From Picochlorum sp. 'celeri' (lineage: Eukaryota; Chlorophyta; Trebouxiophyceae), in assembly GCA_010909725.1 (NCBI GenBank), contig JAACMV010000030.1, forward strand, positions 434,001 to 498,000: DNA of 64,000 bases, written 5' to 3'. The notes beneath the pieces were generated by a model. The model was given only the letters and a program-made list of their open reading frames with translations, did no database searches and was not told the origin of the DNA. The position numbers and the translations under genes were made by a program. Positions 41,407 through 52,131 of the stretch are shown piece after piece (the first letter of the stretch is position 1; each line of letters opens with the position of its first letter).

Positions 41407-43162
41407 ATGCTGTCTGGACTTGGAAATATTTTCAAGCCGCCTCAAGGTAGGGCGCTGCCCCGATATTGCGCGCTTGCTTTGACGCTGGTGATATTATATG
41501 TTACGCCGGTACGCTGTGTACCCACGGCACAGATGGTGAGCGATCCACCAGGCCCTTGGAACAGCAATGGAGCAGGTTTGCTAAACTCCTCATGTGTCCC
41601 ACTTACTGAGGAATTTACTGAACAGCTTTTGGCGGGCTCCATTGGGCTAGACTCGCCCATTGCATATCGAGCAATTCTGACTGCAACTAATGCAGTTGGA
41701 AATCCATTTGGCAAATGGGAGACGCCACTGGCCATCAGGGCAGGCATGTATATCTATTCTGCCATGTGGGATGCCACAGTAGCTTACAGCGAAAAGGCCA
41801 TTCCAATTGTGAAGAATGGCATCGACAGACGACCTCAAGAGGAGCGTAGCATTACTAATACAAATACCGGTACGGTGCTTTAATCGAATGACCTTGATAG
41901 AGATTGATAATATTGACATCCTTAATGAACTTTTGCAGCCATGGCATATGCTGCGTTGAGAGTGGTAGAAGAAGTCCTTCCCCAGGGAAAGGAAGGTTTG
42001 CTTCAGGTGTTCCAAATATACAACCTTGATCCTGAGGATATGACTTTGGATCCATCTAGTCCTATCGGGGTCGGGAATTTGGTTGGCAGAGCTGTAATTG
42101 AGGAGCAGGCCAAGGATGGATATAATCCAGAGGGGAGATATGGAAACAGCTACAATCAGCGAGCGTACGCCGATTACACCAATTTCGTGCCTCTTAACAA
42201 TGCTTATGAGTTGGAAAACATCACAAAATGGCAACCTTTGATGGAAACAAATGGAAGGGGCTATTTCACCATTCAAACTCACATCACCCCCCAAGCACAA
42301 AACGCAGTTTTTAAAATTGGCTCCTCAGCATTGAAGTCGGATCCTGAAGGTCCAATCGGCAGGTTGGAAGAGCCATGGTCCAAGACGGTGGATATGGATG
42401 AATATCGGCGTCTGACTGATGAAGTTTTGGCAGCCTCTGCCAACTTGACTGATGAGCAAAAAATGCTTGCAGAGGTGCGATTATAATGCATGATGATTTC
42501 TTCAGAGACTCAATATCACAGCATATAAACTTGATGTGCAGTACTTTGATAACAAGTTCATGTCATTCGGTGTCCTGGAATGGCACATGGTTGCGGAAGA
42601 AGAAAGTGTGCTAGATATGATTGGTGTTGGGTTGAACATTGTCTGTCTCGGAAATGCAATCAATCTCTCTTGGCAGCAAAAGCTTTTCTATAATTCTGTG
42701 AGACCTGTTTCTGCTGTTAGACACTTGTATGGGGGTCAGAACATAACAGCATGGGGCGGACAATATGAAGGAACTCGGGAAATTGATGGGAATGATTGGC
42801 TCCCCTACTTGCGAACAATGCCTCATGCGGACTACCCTTCTGGGACTGCATGTGTATGTTCTGCCTTTTCTGAATACATGAGGCGCCTCAATCCAGATCC
42901 AAAAAAGTTCCCAGAACTGCCGCCTTTGGTATTCCGACAAGGATGCTCTAGAAGGGAGCCATTCGTGACCCCTGCCAATGACGTGGTTATTGAAGGGTGG
43001 GACTCCTGGGAAGATTTCATGAACATGTGTGGCGAAACAAGGCTTTGGGCTGGCGTTCATTTCCGACCAGCTATCGATGCAGCAATTGAGATGTGCAAGC
43101 CACTTGGACAACAATGCTTTGAAGACTACGAAAAGTTGAAGAATGGCATTGAAATTGAATAG
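41407..43162 (+). CDS. Secreted vanadium-haloperoxidase/PAP2-like protein
   Basis: There are three exons, 41407-41869, 41939-42474 and 42542-43162, with introns of 69 and 67 nt; spliced length is 539 residues. The signal peptide ends near VRCVP. The C-terminal half has the vanadium-haloperoxidase layout: KLFYNSVRPVSAVRHL (Lys and Arg-Pro that grip vanadate), then DYPSGTACV, then TRLWAGVHFRPAID with the Arg and the axial His. The PSG motif normally ends in a catalytic His; here it is Thr. Such proteins use vanadate and hydrogen peroxide to oxidise halides; this one may have altered chemistry or act as a phosphatase-like enzyme. The start uses ATG at 41407, since the upstream extension begins with GTG. 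The second junction was set at the acceptor giving a normal-size intron and AEYFDNKF. Confidence 0.82.
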
Positions 43163-43330
43163 GTCCTTCTCAAGGATTATTGATTGCCTGTCACGATTTG
43201 GTATATATTCAGACGCTTTCCTTACATAAAAATACAGTAGTTGTATTCTATTTTACTAATCTACTCGCCTTTCTGCCTGATTTTGTCATCACTTGTACTG
43301 TTTCAGGCTTTGATGCTACTGGCATTTTGA

Positions 43331-43573
43331 TTGATCTCCGCGTTTTGTAAGACGTGTGTTGAAAGGGGTGTGGCCATTTCGTACAAGTCCGCACGAGACC
43401 ACATCAAAGACGCTAGAGGAAGATTTAGGCGTGCTCACAAAAGTAAAGGATTGACCGATGCCTACAGGAATAGCCTCATGGAAGAACGTCGCCGCATGGA
43501 TGGCTTCAGGGTAATTTGTTCAAATATATTGCTGCAGAGGAAGGGGGTGGTCCAGAAGCTATCTTGTAAGGCA
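43331..43573 (+). pseudogene. Possible decayed gene fragment
   Basis: A basic, helical reading frame (ARGRFRRAHKSKG, LMEERRRMDGFR) runs from 43331. It appears to continue one frame over as FKYIAAEEGGGPEAIL up to a stop near 43573. This looks like a frameshifted remnant rather than an intact gene, as no splice sites reconcile the frames. I do not recognise the family. It sits in a 957-bp stretch (43163-44119) without other genes. That stretch also has a perfect 9-bp hairpin AGATCTCTT/AAGAGATCT at 43680-43701 and short Cys-containing frames near 43840-44100. Confidence 0.3.
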
Positions 43574-44119
43574 TTACATTTTCTCACAATCTCAAAAATA
43601 CTGTTTCATTTGATTTCATTCATCTGAAGAGACATGCTGCATGCTCCATTCATTCACAACAGTCTTCATGCCTACCCACAGATCTCTTGATGAAGAGATC
43701 TCCCTATCTGGTAGATCTCTCTCCATCTACCTTTACTAGACCGAGTCAACAACATTCGTGAATGCCATACTTCAGTGCCATACTCACCATATCCAAGGTA
43801 GTCTATAGCTAAAAATTGAATTGAGTTTTGATTGAATACCTTTGTCTGGGTCATCCTGGTATACTACAAGGGTCGTTGCGATTTCTGTCCTCTTGAACCG
43901 TGCTTCAGACAAGGGTTTTTGACTATTGCAACAAAGCCAGACCAGAGGGCTACTGTGGCAACCATATCGTATTCAAAATCAAATATTGGCAATATTTACA
44001 GCCATCGTGTAGCTTGTCTGGGACCAGTTTGTACGTTGGAGAGGTATTGATCTTTTCCTGTCGGAACTGTCGAGCAAACCTCGGTATTCCTCCTACATAT
44101 GCAACGTCGTGCTAAGAAA

Positions 44120-44991
44120 ATGAATACTATGATTTCGAAAACATTTTCCATTCAAAATAGAAGAGCGAGAACGGTGGGGACTGTGGTAGAAGCCACGGCC
44201 GAGGGACCAAGGAGTCGTTTGAGGTGGGCTTTTTTTAATATCCTCTTCTATTGTCGCAAGTATCTGACGTAGAGCATACTCTTTATTCGTACTGCAGAGG
44301 TTCAAAAATGAAAAATCATACACACTCGCCTGTTCTGGTACCCCAACAGCAACAGAATTACCAGCAGAAGCAGGGTCTTTCGTCCCATGCTGCAGTTGGA
44401 GCATCTGCTGCGGGGATGACAAGCCCAGCAAATGTGGCGTACAATATTTTGAATAGGTATAGGGCATTGGTGCTTGATGCGAGTTATCGTCCTATTGACG
44501 TTATTAACTGGCAGAGGGCAATTTGTATGGAGTTGCTGCAGAAAGCTGATGTGTTGGAGTACTATGATACCGCCATCAGCTCTGTGAGCGAGCAATTCTT
44601 CCTTCCTGCTGTAATGAGAGCAAAATGGTACGGTGGGAATGTTGGGAGATTTAGCAGAGTGCCGTTTAATAGAAGGAATGTGATGCTGAGGGATGGGTTG
44701 ATGTGCCAGTATTGTGGAAAGACAAAGGATTTGACATTGGATCACGTGATTCCTCAGAGTAAAGGTGGTCCAAATACGTGGGAAAATCTCGTTACCGCGT
44801 GTTCTCCGTGTAATACACGCAAAGGAGACTCGACACTTCGAGAGCTGCGTTGGAAATTGATGAAGAAACCAAGAGAGCCAAGCCCTTGGGATATGGGCAT
44901 CATTCTCTCCGGATTGGGTATCTCCGATGTGGAAAAAGTGCCAGCAGAATGGTCGAATTATTTGTTTAGTAGTGGCTCTGACACGGATTGA
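44120..44991 (+). CDS. HNH endonuclease-domain protein, plastid-targeted
   Basis: There are two exons, 44120-44223 and 44298-44991, with a 74-nt intron; spliced length is 265 residues. Exon 1 encodes MNTMISKTFSIQNRRART, a presequence-like leader. A Gln-rich linker follows, then the conserved YRALVLDASYRPIDVINWQRA block. The HNH motif is MCQYCGKTKDLTLDHVIPQSKGG, with two more Cys in ACSPCNTRKGD that bind zinc. Close relatives occur in cyanobacteria and in chloroplast proteins of plants and algae, so a plastid DNA role is likely. Whether it nicks DNA is not known to me. The final REPSPWDMGI is also conserved in that group. Confidence 0.88.
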
Positions 44992-45180
44992 ACATGTGAA
45001 CCTGATGTTTCATTTTGTCATGTTGTAGTTTTCCCTATTTTGTACTTTGAACCTTTTGTATCATACTTTCTATACTATAGGTAAATCAATATTAATTGAA
45101 AATACAAGAAGAACACATCCGAGAGGTGCCATCTGTTGGACAAGGTGGTATTGCTCGTGTGCATCATGCACTCAGCCACA

Positions 45181-45961
45181 TCATTCATCCTTGCCCCATT
45201 TTTTTCCCATCAAAGGCTCAACCTTTTTTCCTTTTATTTCACCAGTGGCTCCCTTCCACTCAGCAACACCGAGACTATAGCCCCAATCGCTCTGTGTCTC
45301 TATCACCACCCTGTCGCTGACTGGGCGAGCCATGCACAGCAAGGCCATCCCATCAGCCTGCTCCTCCTCACTCACCGTGAAACTGAGATCAGGAATCTGC
45401 GATTCATACATGTATATATTTGTGAGTTTATATAGATGCGAGCATCATCTAATCGCACATCAGACGTACATCACTCATGTCAACCTCTCCCTCTACAACT
45501 CGACCAACACATGCTCCACAGATACCGCCTCTGCAAGTGAATGGGAGCTCCAGTCCAGCATTGAGACCAGAATCTAACATATATGTGTCCTGCATATACA
45601 ATCGACGCATGTGTGAGAGAATGTATGAAACGATACTACGACAACCAGGTGCATGTCAAAACAAACACAGTACCTTGGCTGCTTGAACCTCCACCTCCTG
45701 ACCCTTGGCACCTAAAAACACCAGTGTAGATTCTCCTTCGATACCTTCAGCCTTTGTCGTCGGAAATGCAATCTTATCCCTGCAGAAACCATCCTCAGCG
45801 CGGACTCGAATGTCACTGCCGAGCCTTCCACCTCTGACTACCGGTCCGTATACCCCCGTCGTCTTACTATACGACAATGTATTCATCCTGGAGTTACTAA
45901 TAACAATGTAGTGTTTGCAAATGCCTGTAGATTGGTCGACACACGTATCTGAATGGAGCAT
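45181..45961 (-). CDS. FdC2: FdC2-type plant ferredoxin-like protein
   Basis: There are three exons, 45961-45674, 45589-45470 and 45396-45181, with introns of 84 and 73 nt, all phase 0; spliced length is 207 residues. The [2Fe-2S] ligand loop is in exon 2 (FTCRGGICGACVGR), and the fourth Cys is in LLCMARPVSD of exon 3. The C-terminal extension QSDWGYSLGVAEWKGATGEI through VEPLMGKKW is characteristic of FdC2, which is conserved in cyanobacteria, algae and plants and sits in the plastid. It has a shifted redox behaviour and affects photosynthesis and chlorophyll levels in plants. The N-terminus is the least certain part: I used the ATG at 45961, but an ATG 25 codons later or an upstream exon is possible. 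Confidence 0.88.
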
Positions 45962-46091
45962 GTTATCCGGATGACACGCGTTTAATGTCTTAATCTAGGA
46001 ATAGGATGATCTTCGAGGCATATCCATTTCGACACATCATGGTCGCGCGTGTGATTGAAATATTCTGATATCAATCAGTATCTAAAGCACC

Positions 46092-46931
46092 ATGCCGATG
46101 ATGAATGTGGCTTCGATCAGGAGCGGCGCGAGGGCGACAGCAGTGCCATGGACCCACCATGGACAACAACAACTCAAAGCCCGATACGCAAAATATAGGG
46201 TATATGCCGCCGATGAGGATAAAATGAAAGCATTACAGGATGCTATGAATAATCCAGAACTCATGAAGACTGTGGAAGAGCGAATGCGGCAACCAGAAGT
46301 GCAGCAGGAAATGCAGTCTATGCAAGCAATGATAAGCAATCCTGAATTCATGGCACGAGCAGCATCGTTGCGAGAAGATCCTGATTTGAAGCCAATGTTC
46401 GATGAGATCAAGACTGGAGGTATGGCAGCGATGATGAAGTATATGAATGACCCTACATTCCTTGCCAAGATTGGTGAAAAGCTTGGGGATGTGCCCATGA
46501 CTGGTGGGCAACAAGAGCAACCAGCGGCGGCAGCAGCAGCTCCACCGGAGATTAATACAATTTTAGATGCGGCTCGATATGGAGATGTGGAAGCTATTGA
46601 GGACTTTGTTGCTATCGGAAAGGCAGACATGACCGATGATTTGGGCAGAAACGCGCTTCATTATGCTGTAGCGTATGATCAAGGAGCTGCCGCAGGGGCT
46701 CTTATCGAGAATGGAATCGATGTGAATGCTGCAGACTCCAAGGGGAACACTGCACTGCACTTTGCTGCAGGATATGGGAGATCAAGTGCTGTCAAGGCTC
46801 TGATTACCGTTGGAGCACAGGTCTCAGCTAAAAATAATGATGGCCAGACGGCCGCAGATTTGATCAAAGCGGAACCTAGAAATCCATTGAATCAGATGGA
46901 GGAGATTATGAAAGAATTACAGTCGTCATGA
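46092..46931 (+). CDS. STI1-like and ankyrin-repeat protein (AKR2-like), possibly plastid-targeted
   Basis: The protein has 279 residues and one exon. Residues 1-40 (MPMMNVASIRSGARATAVPW) are basic and free of acids, resembling a transit peptide. A helical STI1-like region follows (about 42-140), with NNPELMKTVEERM and ISNPEFMARAASL, the repeated NP-x(3)-M pattern. After an Ala/Pro linker come at least two ankyrin repeats (DLGRNALHYAVAYDQG, DSKGNTALHFAAGYGR). Cytosolic AKR2 of plants uses an N-terminal substrate-binding part and ankyrins to deliver outer-envelope proteins to chloroplasts. The same order is seen here, but the presequence would place this copy inside an organelle. It is divergent from FdC2, just 130 bp away. 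Confidence 0.78.
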   Translation: MPMMNVASIRSGARATAVPWTHHGQQQLKARYAKYRVYAADEDKMKALQDAMNNPELMKTVEERMRQPEVQQEMQSMQAMISNPEFMARAASLREDPDLKPMFDEIKTGGMAAMMKYMNDPTFLAKIGEKLGDVPMTGGQQEQPAAAAAAPPEINTILDAARYGDVEAIEDFVAIGKADMTDDLGRNALHYAVAYDQGAAAGALIENGIDVNAADSKGNTALHFAAGYGRSSAVKALITVGAQVSAKNNDGQTAADLIKAEPRNPLNQMEEIMKELQSS

Positions 46932-47186
46932 TCAAACGCTTGGGAGATCCTTGTGTAAAAAAGAAAACAAGACTTTGTGCGACCACACATCATGCTCATT
47001 ACAGCAACATCGCTGTCTGCTGGAGCAGTATCCTCAGGAGTAGCTCGCTCCACGCTCGGATTACGACATCTCATGTTTAGACGAATCCAGCCTCGAATTG
47101 AATATCTATAAATATTTGATGCACATTTTTCATATAGGTCGATAGTTTCAACAAAAGAGTTGAGAAGAAATCATATTGTTGGAGCC

Positions 47187-48239
47187 ATGGCACCCAATAC
47201 GACAACTCGCCACGGTTTCAACAGTACACATCTTCTTCCTCTGATGCTCTGCCTTTCGGGTTTGGCCACACATGCGCGCTCTGAAACTGAAATAAACCAA
47301 TTTTCAAACCTAGGGGGTCCACCCAACATACAGGGAGTTTGGCAGGGCAATAACACATATGCTGCCTTAGTCAGTCAGAGTGGAACCGCCTTTGCCCTCA
47401 CCACAGAATTAGCAAACGGAACTACCATGACGTATTTCGGTTTAAACCGATTTACAAGTTGGGAGTGCACTGGTGTCAAACCAGGGCAGACTCGCGTGCT
47501 GATGGAGGAAATTGAAGTGAGCCAGTATGGTATTGTTGTGGAATCAAGGGTCAGATGTGACATGTATGGATCCATTGGTGACAACCAATGGACTGTCATC
47601 ACAGGAGATGGTGCCACATGTCCAGATCCTTCTGCGGATCCTGATTATGTGAACACACGCATTGAGGGCTCTACCGCCATTCCTGTTGGCCAACATGTGT
47701 GCAATGGGCAAGACGGCAACATTGAACTGTGGAAAGATGGTCCAAAGTTTACCGGAAACTTGGATGACTTTGTTGTGGGGCAAGGTATTGGAACATTAAC
47801 CATTCCAGTGACACCTAATAATAACGGCTTTCCACCAGTCTTGAGCCGTCCAGGAATGCCACCTCCTTTCCTGGGTGGTATGTACTATGTCAACAATAGT
47901 ACATCTGGCAATTCATATGTCACAGAGCTTGCTTACAATGTCAAGGCTGGAAGTGTCATGGTGATCATGTACAATTCATCAATGTATCAATTGGGTATTT
48001 CAGTACCCGGGACGCATGAACTGGTGGACAGCAACCTCCCTGGCTTGTATTCTGCGACGTATTCTGAATCATACCTGAATGATAATGGTGAGATTCCCTA
48101 CAGTGGTATCCAAGCATGCGTAGCATTCTATTCTAGAGTGCCAGAGACTGTCTATGCTGTATCTTCAGTCACTGAATGCCCCACGTTTAATGGAACCATA
48201 ACTCCAGAGAGACGAGTTGGGACTGTCACGGTGGTCTGA
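47187..48239 (+). CDS. Secreted protein of unknown function
   Basis: The protein has 350 residues and one exon. I do not recognise a family. I took the ATG at 47187 (GCCATGG context) because the longer frame begins with TTG. A signal peptide covers about residues 1-32 (LLPLMLCLSGLATHARS). The mature part is rich in beta-type sequence, Asn, Gly and Thr, with many N-glycosylation sequons and six to eight Cys (for example ECTGV, RCDMYG, TCPDPS, HVCNGQ, ACVAFYS, ECPTF) that could pair as disulfides. There is no C-terminal anchor. It is likely extracellular; no enzyme motif is seen. Confidence 0.65.
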   Translation: MAPNTTTRHGFNSTHLLPLMLCLSGLATHARSETEINQFSNLGGPPNIQGVWQGNNTYAALVSQSGTAFALTTELANGTTMTYFGLNRFTSWECTGVKPGQTRVLMEEIEVSQYGIVVESRVRCDMYGSIGDNQWTVITGDGATCPDPSADPDYVNTRIEGSTAIPVGQHVCNGQDGNIELWKDGPKFTGNLDDFVVGQGIGTLTIPVTPNNNGFPPVLSRPGMPPPFLGGMYYVNNSTSGNSYVTELAYNVKAGSVMVIMYNSSMYQLGISVPGTHELVDSNLPGLYSATYSESYLNDNGEIPYSGIQACVAFYSRVPETVYAVSSVTECPTFNGTITPERRVGTVTVV

Positions 48240-48818
48240 CCCACAGCATCCTCTTGAGTGCGCAGTCTTCATGCAAGAAAAAAACGAAACAAAACGGTGT
48301 GTTCATATTACACATACAATCCAGGCCTTTTGTCTGTCTGTGTTGCAATAACAAATCTTCACATATGATGCTTGATGCTCAACCATGGATATATAATTGC
48401 CTACATAGTACTGGTAACCATGGCATTGATGTACAAACCTTGCAATCACAATGAATCAAAGATGGCTGCAACCCGTGCCATTTTTCCGCGAAGAAACAAG
48501 ACACCAAGACATGCCACATAGAGTTGTTGTCAACCCGGTGGCCTGGGATACTTGCAGTGGAGTTGGCCAGCCGTCACAAGCCGCGGCTTGTGCAACCCTG
48601 GAGGGAAAGAAATCACAGCATGCGGCGATTTCATTCACTTCTTTCATGCCGGCCCCCCCGACAAATACAACTGACAAAGTTAAAGAAACATAAAGGGTAA
48701 AAGAGTTCATAAACAAGTAGGGGTTTTCGAGAAAAGGAAGAAACCTACGAAAATTTTTTACTGAAAACTCGGTTTCGACACCTTGAGATACTACAGTACA
48801 CTACAGTCGGTCGCAGTA
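48240..48818. other. Intergenic region with an 18-bp palindrome
   Basis: These 579 bases lie between two secreted-protein genes on the same strand. They hold a perfect 18-base palindrome CACAAGCCGCGGCTTGTG at 48575-48592 and a C7 run at 48653. No coding frame or RNA gene is convincing. They should contain the 3' end of the upstream gene and the promoter of the Asp-box gene. Confidence 0.5.
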
Positions 48819-49838
48819 ATGCATGGTATACTTTCGACATTGTGTCGATCCTTGTCATTGATATTTATTCTTATTCATGTGGAAAGCCGCACTCTTTCGG
48901 CATCTTATCCCCTCTATCAGTACAACTATGTCGCTGGCTCAGCCTCAAACGATGGTAAAACCATTTACCTATCGGGGCTTCAGGATTACAATGGGGATCC
49001 CATTCTGCTTCAGACCAAGAACGGTGGAGCATCATACTCTACCCTCACAGCTGGAGACATGAAAATTGGGAGCATTGCCACGACGAGTGATGGAAAGACA
49101 ATGGTGGCAGGTGCCGATGATGGCGTGTACCTCGGGGTCTCACTAGACAAAGTATCCTCCAAATACTTGCCAAAATGCGCGATACAAGCCACAGGATTCA
49201 CCAGCTATCAAGTTTCCATGTCAGCAAATGGAAAGGTGATGGCGGCTGGATGTGCGAGAGCAGGGAATCTGATGGTGTCTACTGATTCAGGAAAGTCATG
49301 GGACAAGGGCCCAAGTGGAAAGTGGGCCAGCGTGCAGGTGTCAAACAGTGGCGATTCGATCATTGCCGCTTCTTCTGATTCAGTATATATCAGTAAAAAT
49401 TCAGGGAAAACATGGAACAAGAGCCCCTTCACCGGGGCATATAATTCTGCAACCGTCTCTGGAGACGGGACAGTGTTCTATGTGAATCAATATGCTTCTC
49501 GCTCCGGAAAGTTTATTGGAAGCATGGTGAAATCCACAGACTATGGTCAAACATGGGAACCCGTCGCACCATGTATAGGGCTAGAACCAATCTCGTCATT
49601 CTCTGGAAAAAATGTTCTTGTCAAGGCAACCAATCCCAGCCAAGGCCCATGGCTCATGTCCACTGATGCAGGAAAGAGCTTCTTCCAAACTGGACCAAAA
49701 CCGGACAATGGTGGTTGCCGCTCGTGGCACACGATTGGATTTTCAAATCAAGGGAACAGTATCTACGGTGCGTGTGACAATTCTTTGTACAGATCAACAA
49801 ATGATGGCAAGTCTTGGCAATCCATTGGGCCTGCCTGA
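48819..49838 (+). CDS. Secreted Asp-box (BNR) beta-propeller protein
   Basis: The protein has 339 residues and one exon. The ATG at 48819 was preferred to an upstream TTG. A signal peptide covers about residues 1-25. At least five Asp-box motifs (S-x-D-x-G-x-x-W-like) recur: STDSGKSWDKG, SKNSGKTWNKS, STDYGQTWEPV, STDAGKSFFQT, STNDGKSWQSI. This is the blade hairpin of sialidase-like and VPS10-like propellers. Sialidase catalytic residues such as the arginine triad are not apparent, so a non-enzymatic binding role fits better. There is no membrane anchor. It probably acts in the extracellular matrix or secretory lumen. Confidence 0.8.
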   Translation: MHGILSTLCRSLSLIFILIHVESRTLSASYPLYQYNYVAGSASNDGKTIYLSGLQDYNGDPILLQTKNGGASYSTLTAGDMKIGSIATTSDGKTMVAGADDGVYLGVSLDKVSSKYLPKCAIQATGFTSYQVSMSANGKVMAAGCARAGNLMVSTDSGKSWDKGPSGKWASVQVSNSGDSIIAASSDSVYISKNSGKTWNKSPFTGAYNSATVSGDGTVFYVNQYASRSGKFIGSMVKSTDYGQTWEPVAPCIGLEPISSFSGKNVLVKATNPSQGPWLMSTDAGKSFFQTGPKPDNGGCRSWHTIGFSNQGNSIYGACDNSLYRSTNDGKSWQSIGPA

Positions 49839-49969
49839 GCCTTGTATACCTGTGATATATTTTGAGCACCTACGCGTGATGTTTCACTTGTAATAAAAAT
49901 CTCTGGTTATATTTTCGATACTAATCAGAGAATTACAGAATTACAGACAGAGTGAACTCTTGAGACGCC

Positions 49970-51524
49970 ATGGCAGAGGAAAACGGCCAAGACGAACGTC
50001 TGTATCAGGACGAGGTTGATTACGACGAGGAAGAAGAGGAAATACTAGATGAAGATATGATTGAGGACGAGGTTGATGACGACGACGGCATGGATGGAGA
50101 AATTGCTGTGGCAGGTGCGACGACTGCGATGCATTCTTTATGCCCAGACAATGCCCTTTCGGCATCGATTGATTCATCGATTGCATTGAACTTATATTTA
50201 ACTATATCTGATGTGTGCAGAAGAGGATGAAGGAGCTGGCCAAGGAGGAGCAGGCGCAGACCAAGGCAAGGGACAAATGTTATACATTCCCGGAATCGGA
50301 TACATCCCATTGTCCAGTCTCGGTGGATTAGGCCAGGGATTGAATCTTGGTGGTGCTCGTCAGACACAGGCTGCTCCGAATCCAGAAGGGGAGAGAGAGT
50401 GGAAGGGATTTGGAGAGATGCCACTTGTGACACAGCAGTCCATCATGGATCTGGCAGAGGCTCTTGAGGAAGATGAGAAGAAAGATTTGACGATTCTCAT
50501 TATTGGAAAGGGTGGAACTGGTAAGAGTAGTACAACGAATTCGTTGTTGAACGAAAAGGCTGCCAACGTGCTTACATTCCAGCAGGATAATACCCGCCCC
50601 ATTGTGTATTCCAGAAGGGCACCTTCAGGATTTGTGTTGCATGTGATTGACACGCCATCTTTATTGGATCAAGATGCCGTCTCAGAAGGGGTACGTGTGT
50701 ATATATTTTATTTCATGTGTGTATATTCAATAAATATCCTTGTTCACATGCAGAGGTTGGAGGCTGTTGCCAAGTGTATCAAGGATAGAGAAGTGGATGC
50801 CGTCCTCTTTTTAGATAGACTAGATGAATATTCTGTTGGAACCACGGATAAAGCTCTTATCGAAGGGGTCACTCGATTCTTCGGCCCAGCCATCTGGACC
50901 AACACAGTGCTGTGCTTCTCCCGAGGAGATGAGTCTTCTGCGCCACCTGGCATTGACTTTTATGACCACGTCGCCCAGCGTGAAAATCAAGTAAAGAACG
51001 CTATTGCATCCGCCGGTGGAGTCTCAGCAGATATGGCATCCGCGTTGATCGAAAATAGCTCTCGCTGCCCCACAAATGCAGATGGAGAAAAAATTGTTGC
51101 AGGTGATGTTCCATGGATTGCTGATGTTCTGGAAAAGGTGGTGGAGGTTGCATTAAACAATGCACCATATGAATACTCCCCAGAAGCTGCACAGAAAGCA
51201 TCAAATCCAAACAGGCGTAGGAAATGGCTGATCCCATTGGTCCTTGCCGCACAAATTGGTGCCAAGTTCCTCCTTGATAAACTCTTGGATGATGATGGTT
51301 GCAAGGGAGACGAAAACGGACCATTCGACTCACAAACCATCAAGGAACGCCGTGCAGAACTAAAAGAAGAAAAGGAAGAGAGAAGAAGAGAAAAGCAGCG
51401 CAAGGCAGCATCATCATCATCATCCAACCCCTTGGCTGACCTGGAGGATGATGATGACATCCTCCCAGGAAATAATAATGATGATGACGACGAATGGGAT
51501 GATGATGACTTTGCCGACGAATAA
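49970..51524 (+). CDS. Toc34/Toc159-type chloroplast import GTPase
   Basis: There are three exons, 49970-50114, 50221-50690 and 50754-51524; spliced length is 461 residues. An acidic N-terminus like the A-domain of Toc159 (DEEEEEILDED) precedes the AIG1/Toc GTPase domain. G1 is GKGGTGKSSTTNSLL (about 144-158), G3 is VIDTPSLLD, and LFLDRLDEYSVG is the Toc-type stretch preceding G4. A C-terminal hydrophobic segment (WLIPLVLAAQIGAKFLL) anchors it in the outer envelope, as in Toc34. The end is again acidic (DDDDEWDDDDFADE). It should bind transit peptides at the translocon. The 63-nt second intron is open in frame, so retention would insert 21 residues next to the G3 region. Being between Toc34 and Toc159 in layout, its exact class is unclear. 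Confidence 0.87.
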
Positions 51525-51722
51525 TTAGTAGTATCATTATACATCCATACATGTTAGGGCATATCTAGTCGATTGTAGGACTTCTAATCGTATTGTACGC
51601 CAGTGGATTCAAGCCATGAATGGTGCTACATATATGTATTTAATACAGTATTATTCAAACAAGCATCCCCCTCCTTTGCAAGGAGTTTTTCAACCTTGCT
51701 CAAAGAAATCCAAACACACACA

Positions 51723-52131
51723 TTATGATTGTTGCTGCTGACGACCACGACCTCGCCCAGCCCCTCGTCCCCTCCCCCGCCCAGCAAACGCCCTCCGCTC
51801 CTGCCGCTTCATATCATATTCTCTAGCCTTCTCCAACGTATCATCAGGAACTCGCAAATACTTGACCGTATTACCTCTAATATACACTTCAGGCATTCTC
51901 CAGAACGTATCCCCATCCTTTGATGTACAAATTACTTCTCTCAAGTGCAAATTCATCCACGAATCACATTGCACCAAATGACCATTATACGTCTCCCCAT
52001 TCTTCAACTCTACCAACTACAGCATTTCAATTAACAAATTTGTGATACAGATGACCACAGATTGGACACATCATGCAACAACATACCACTGGATGGCCTT
52101 GACCACCCTTCAACAGCGCTAACGGAAGCAT
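51723..52131 (-). CDS. LSM4: U6 snRNA-associated Sm-like protein LSm4
   Basis: There are two exons, 52131-52087 (15 codons) and 52016-51723, with a 70-nt intron; spliced length is 112 residues. Exon 1 gives [15 protein letters not shown] and exon 2 continues [14 protein letters not shown], the Sm1 motif. Sm2 is [15 protein letters not shown]. The C-terminus is an RG-rich tail ([14 protein letters not shown]) ending in poly-Gln, typical of LSm4 and a substrate for arginine methylation. LSm4 is part of the LSm2-8 ring on U6 snRNA in the nucleus and of LSm1-7 in cytoplasmic decapping. It is divergent from the caprin-like gene. Confidence 0.95.

Noticed and set aside
42475..42505. A 31-nt intron in the haloperoxidase-like gene
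   Set aside because: It is in phase, but far below the normal intron size here; the acceptor at 42541 is also in phase, gives 67 nt and a better family match.
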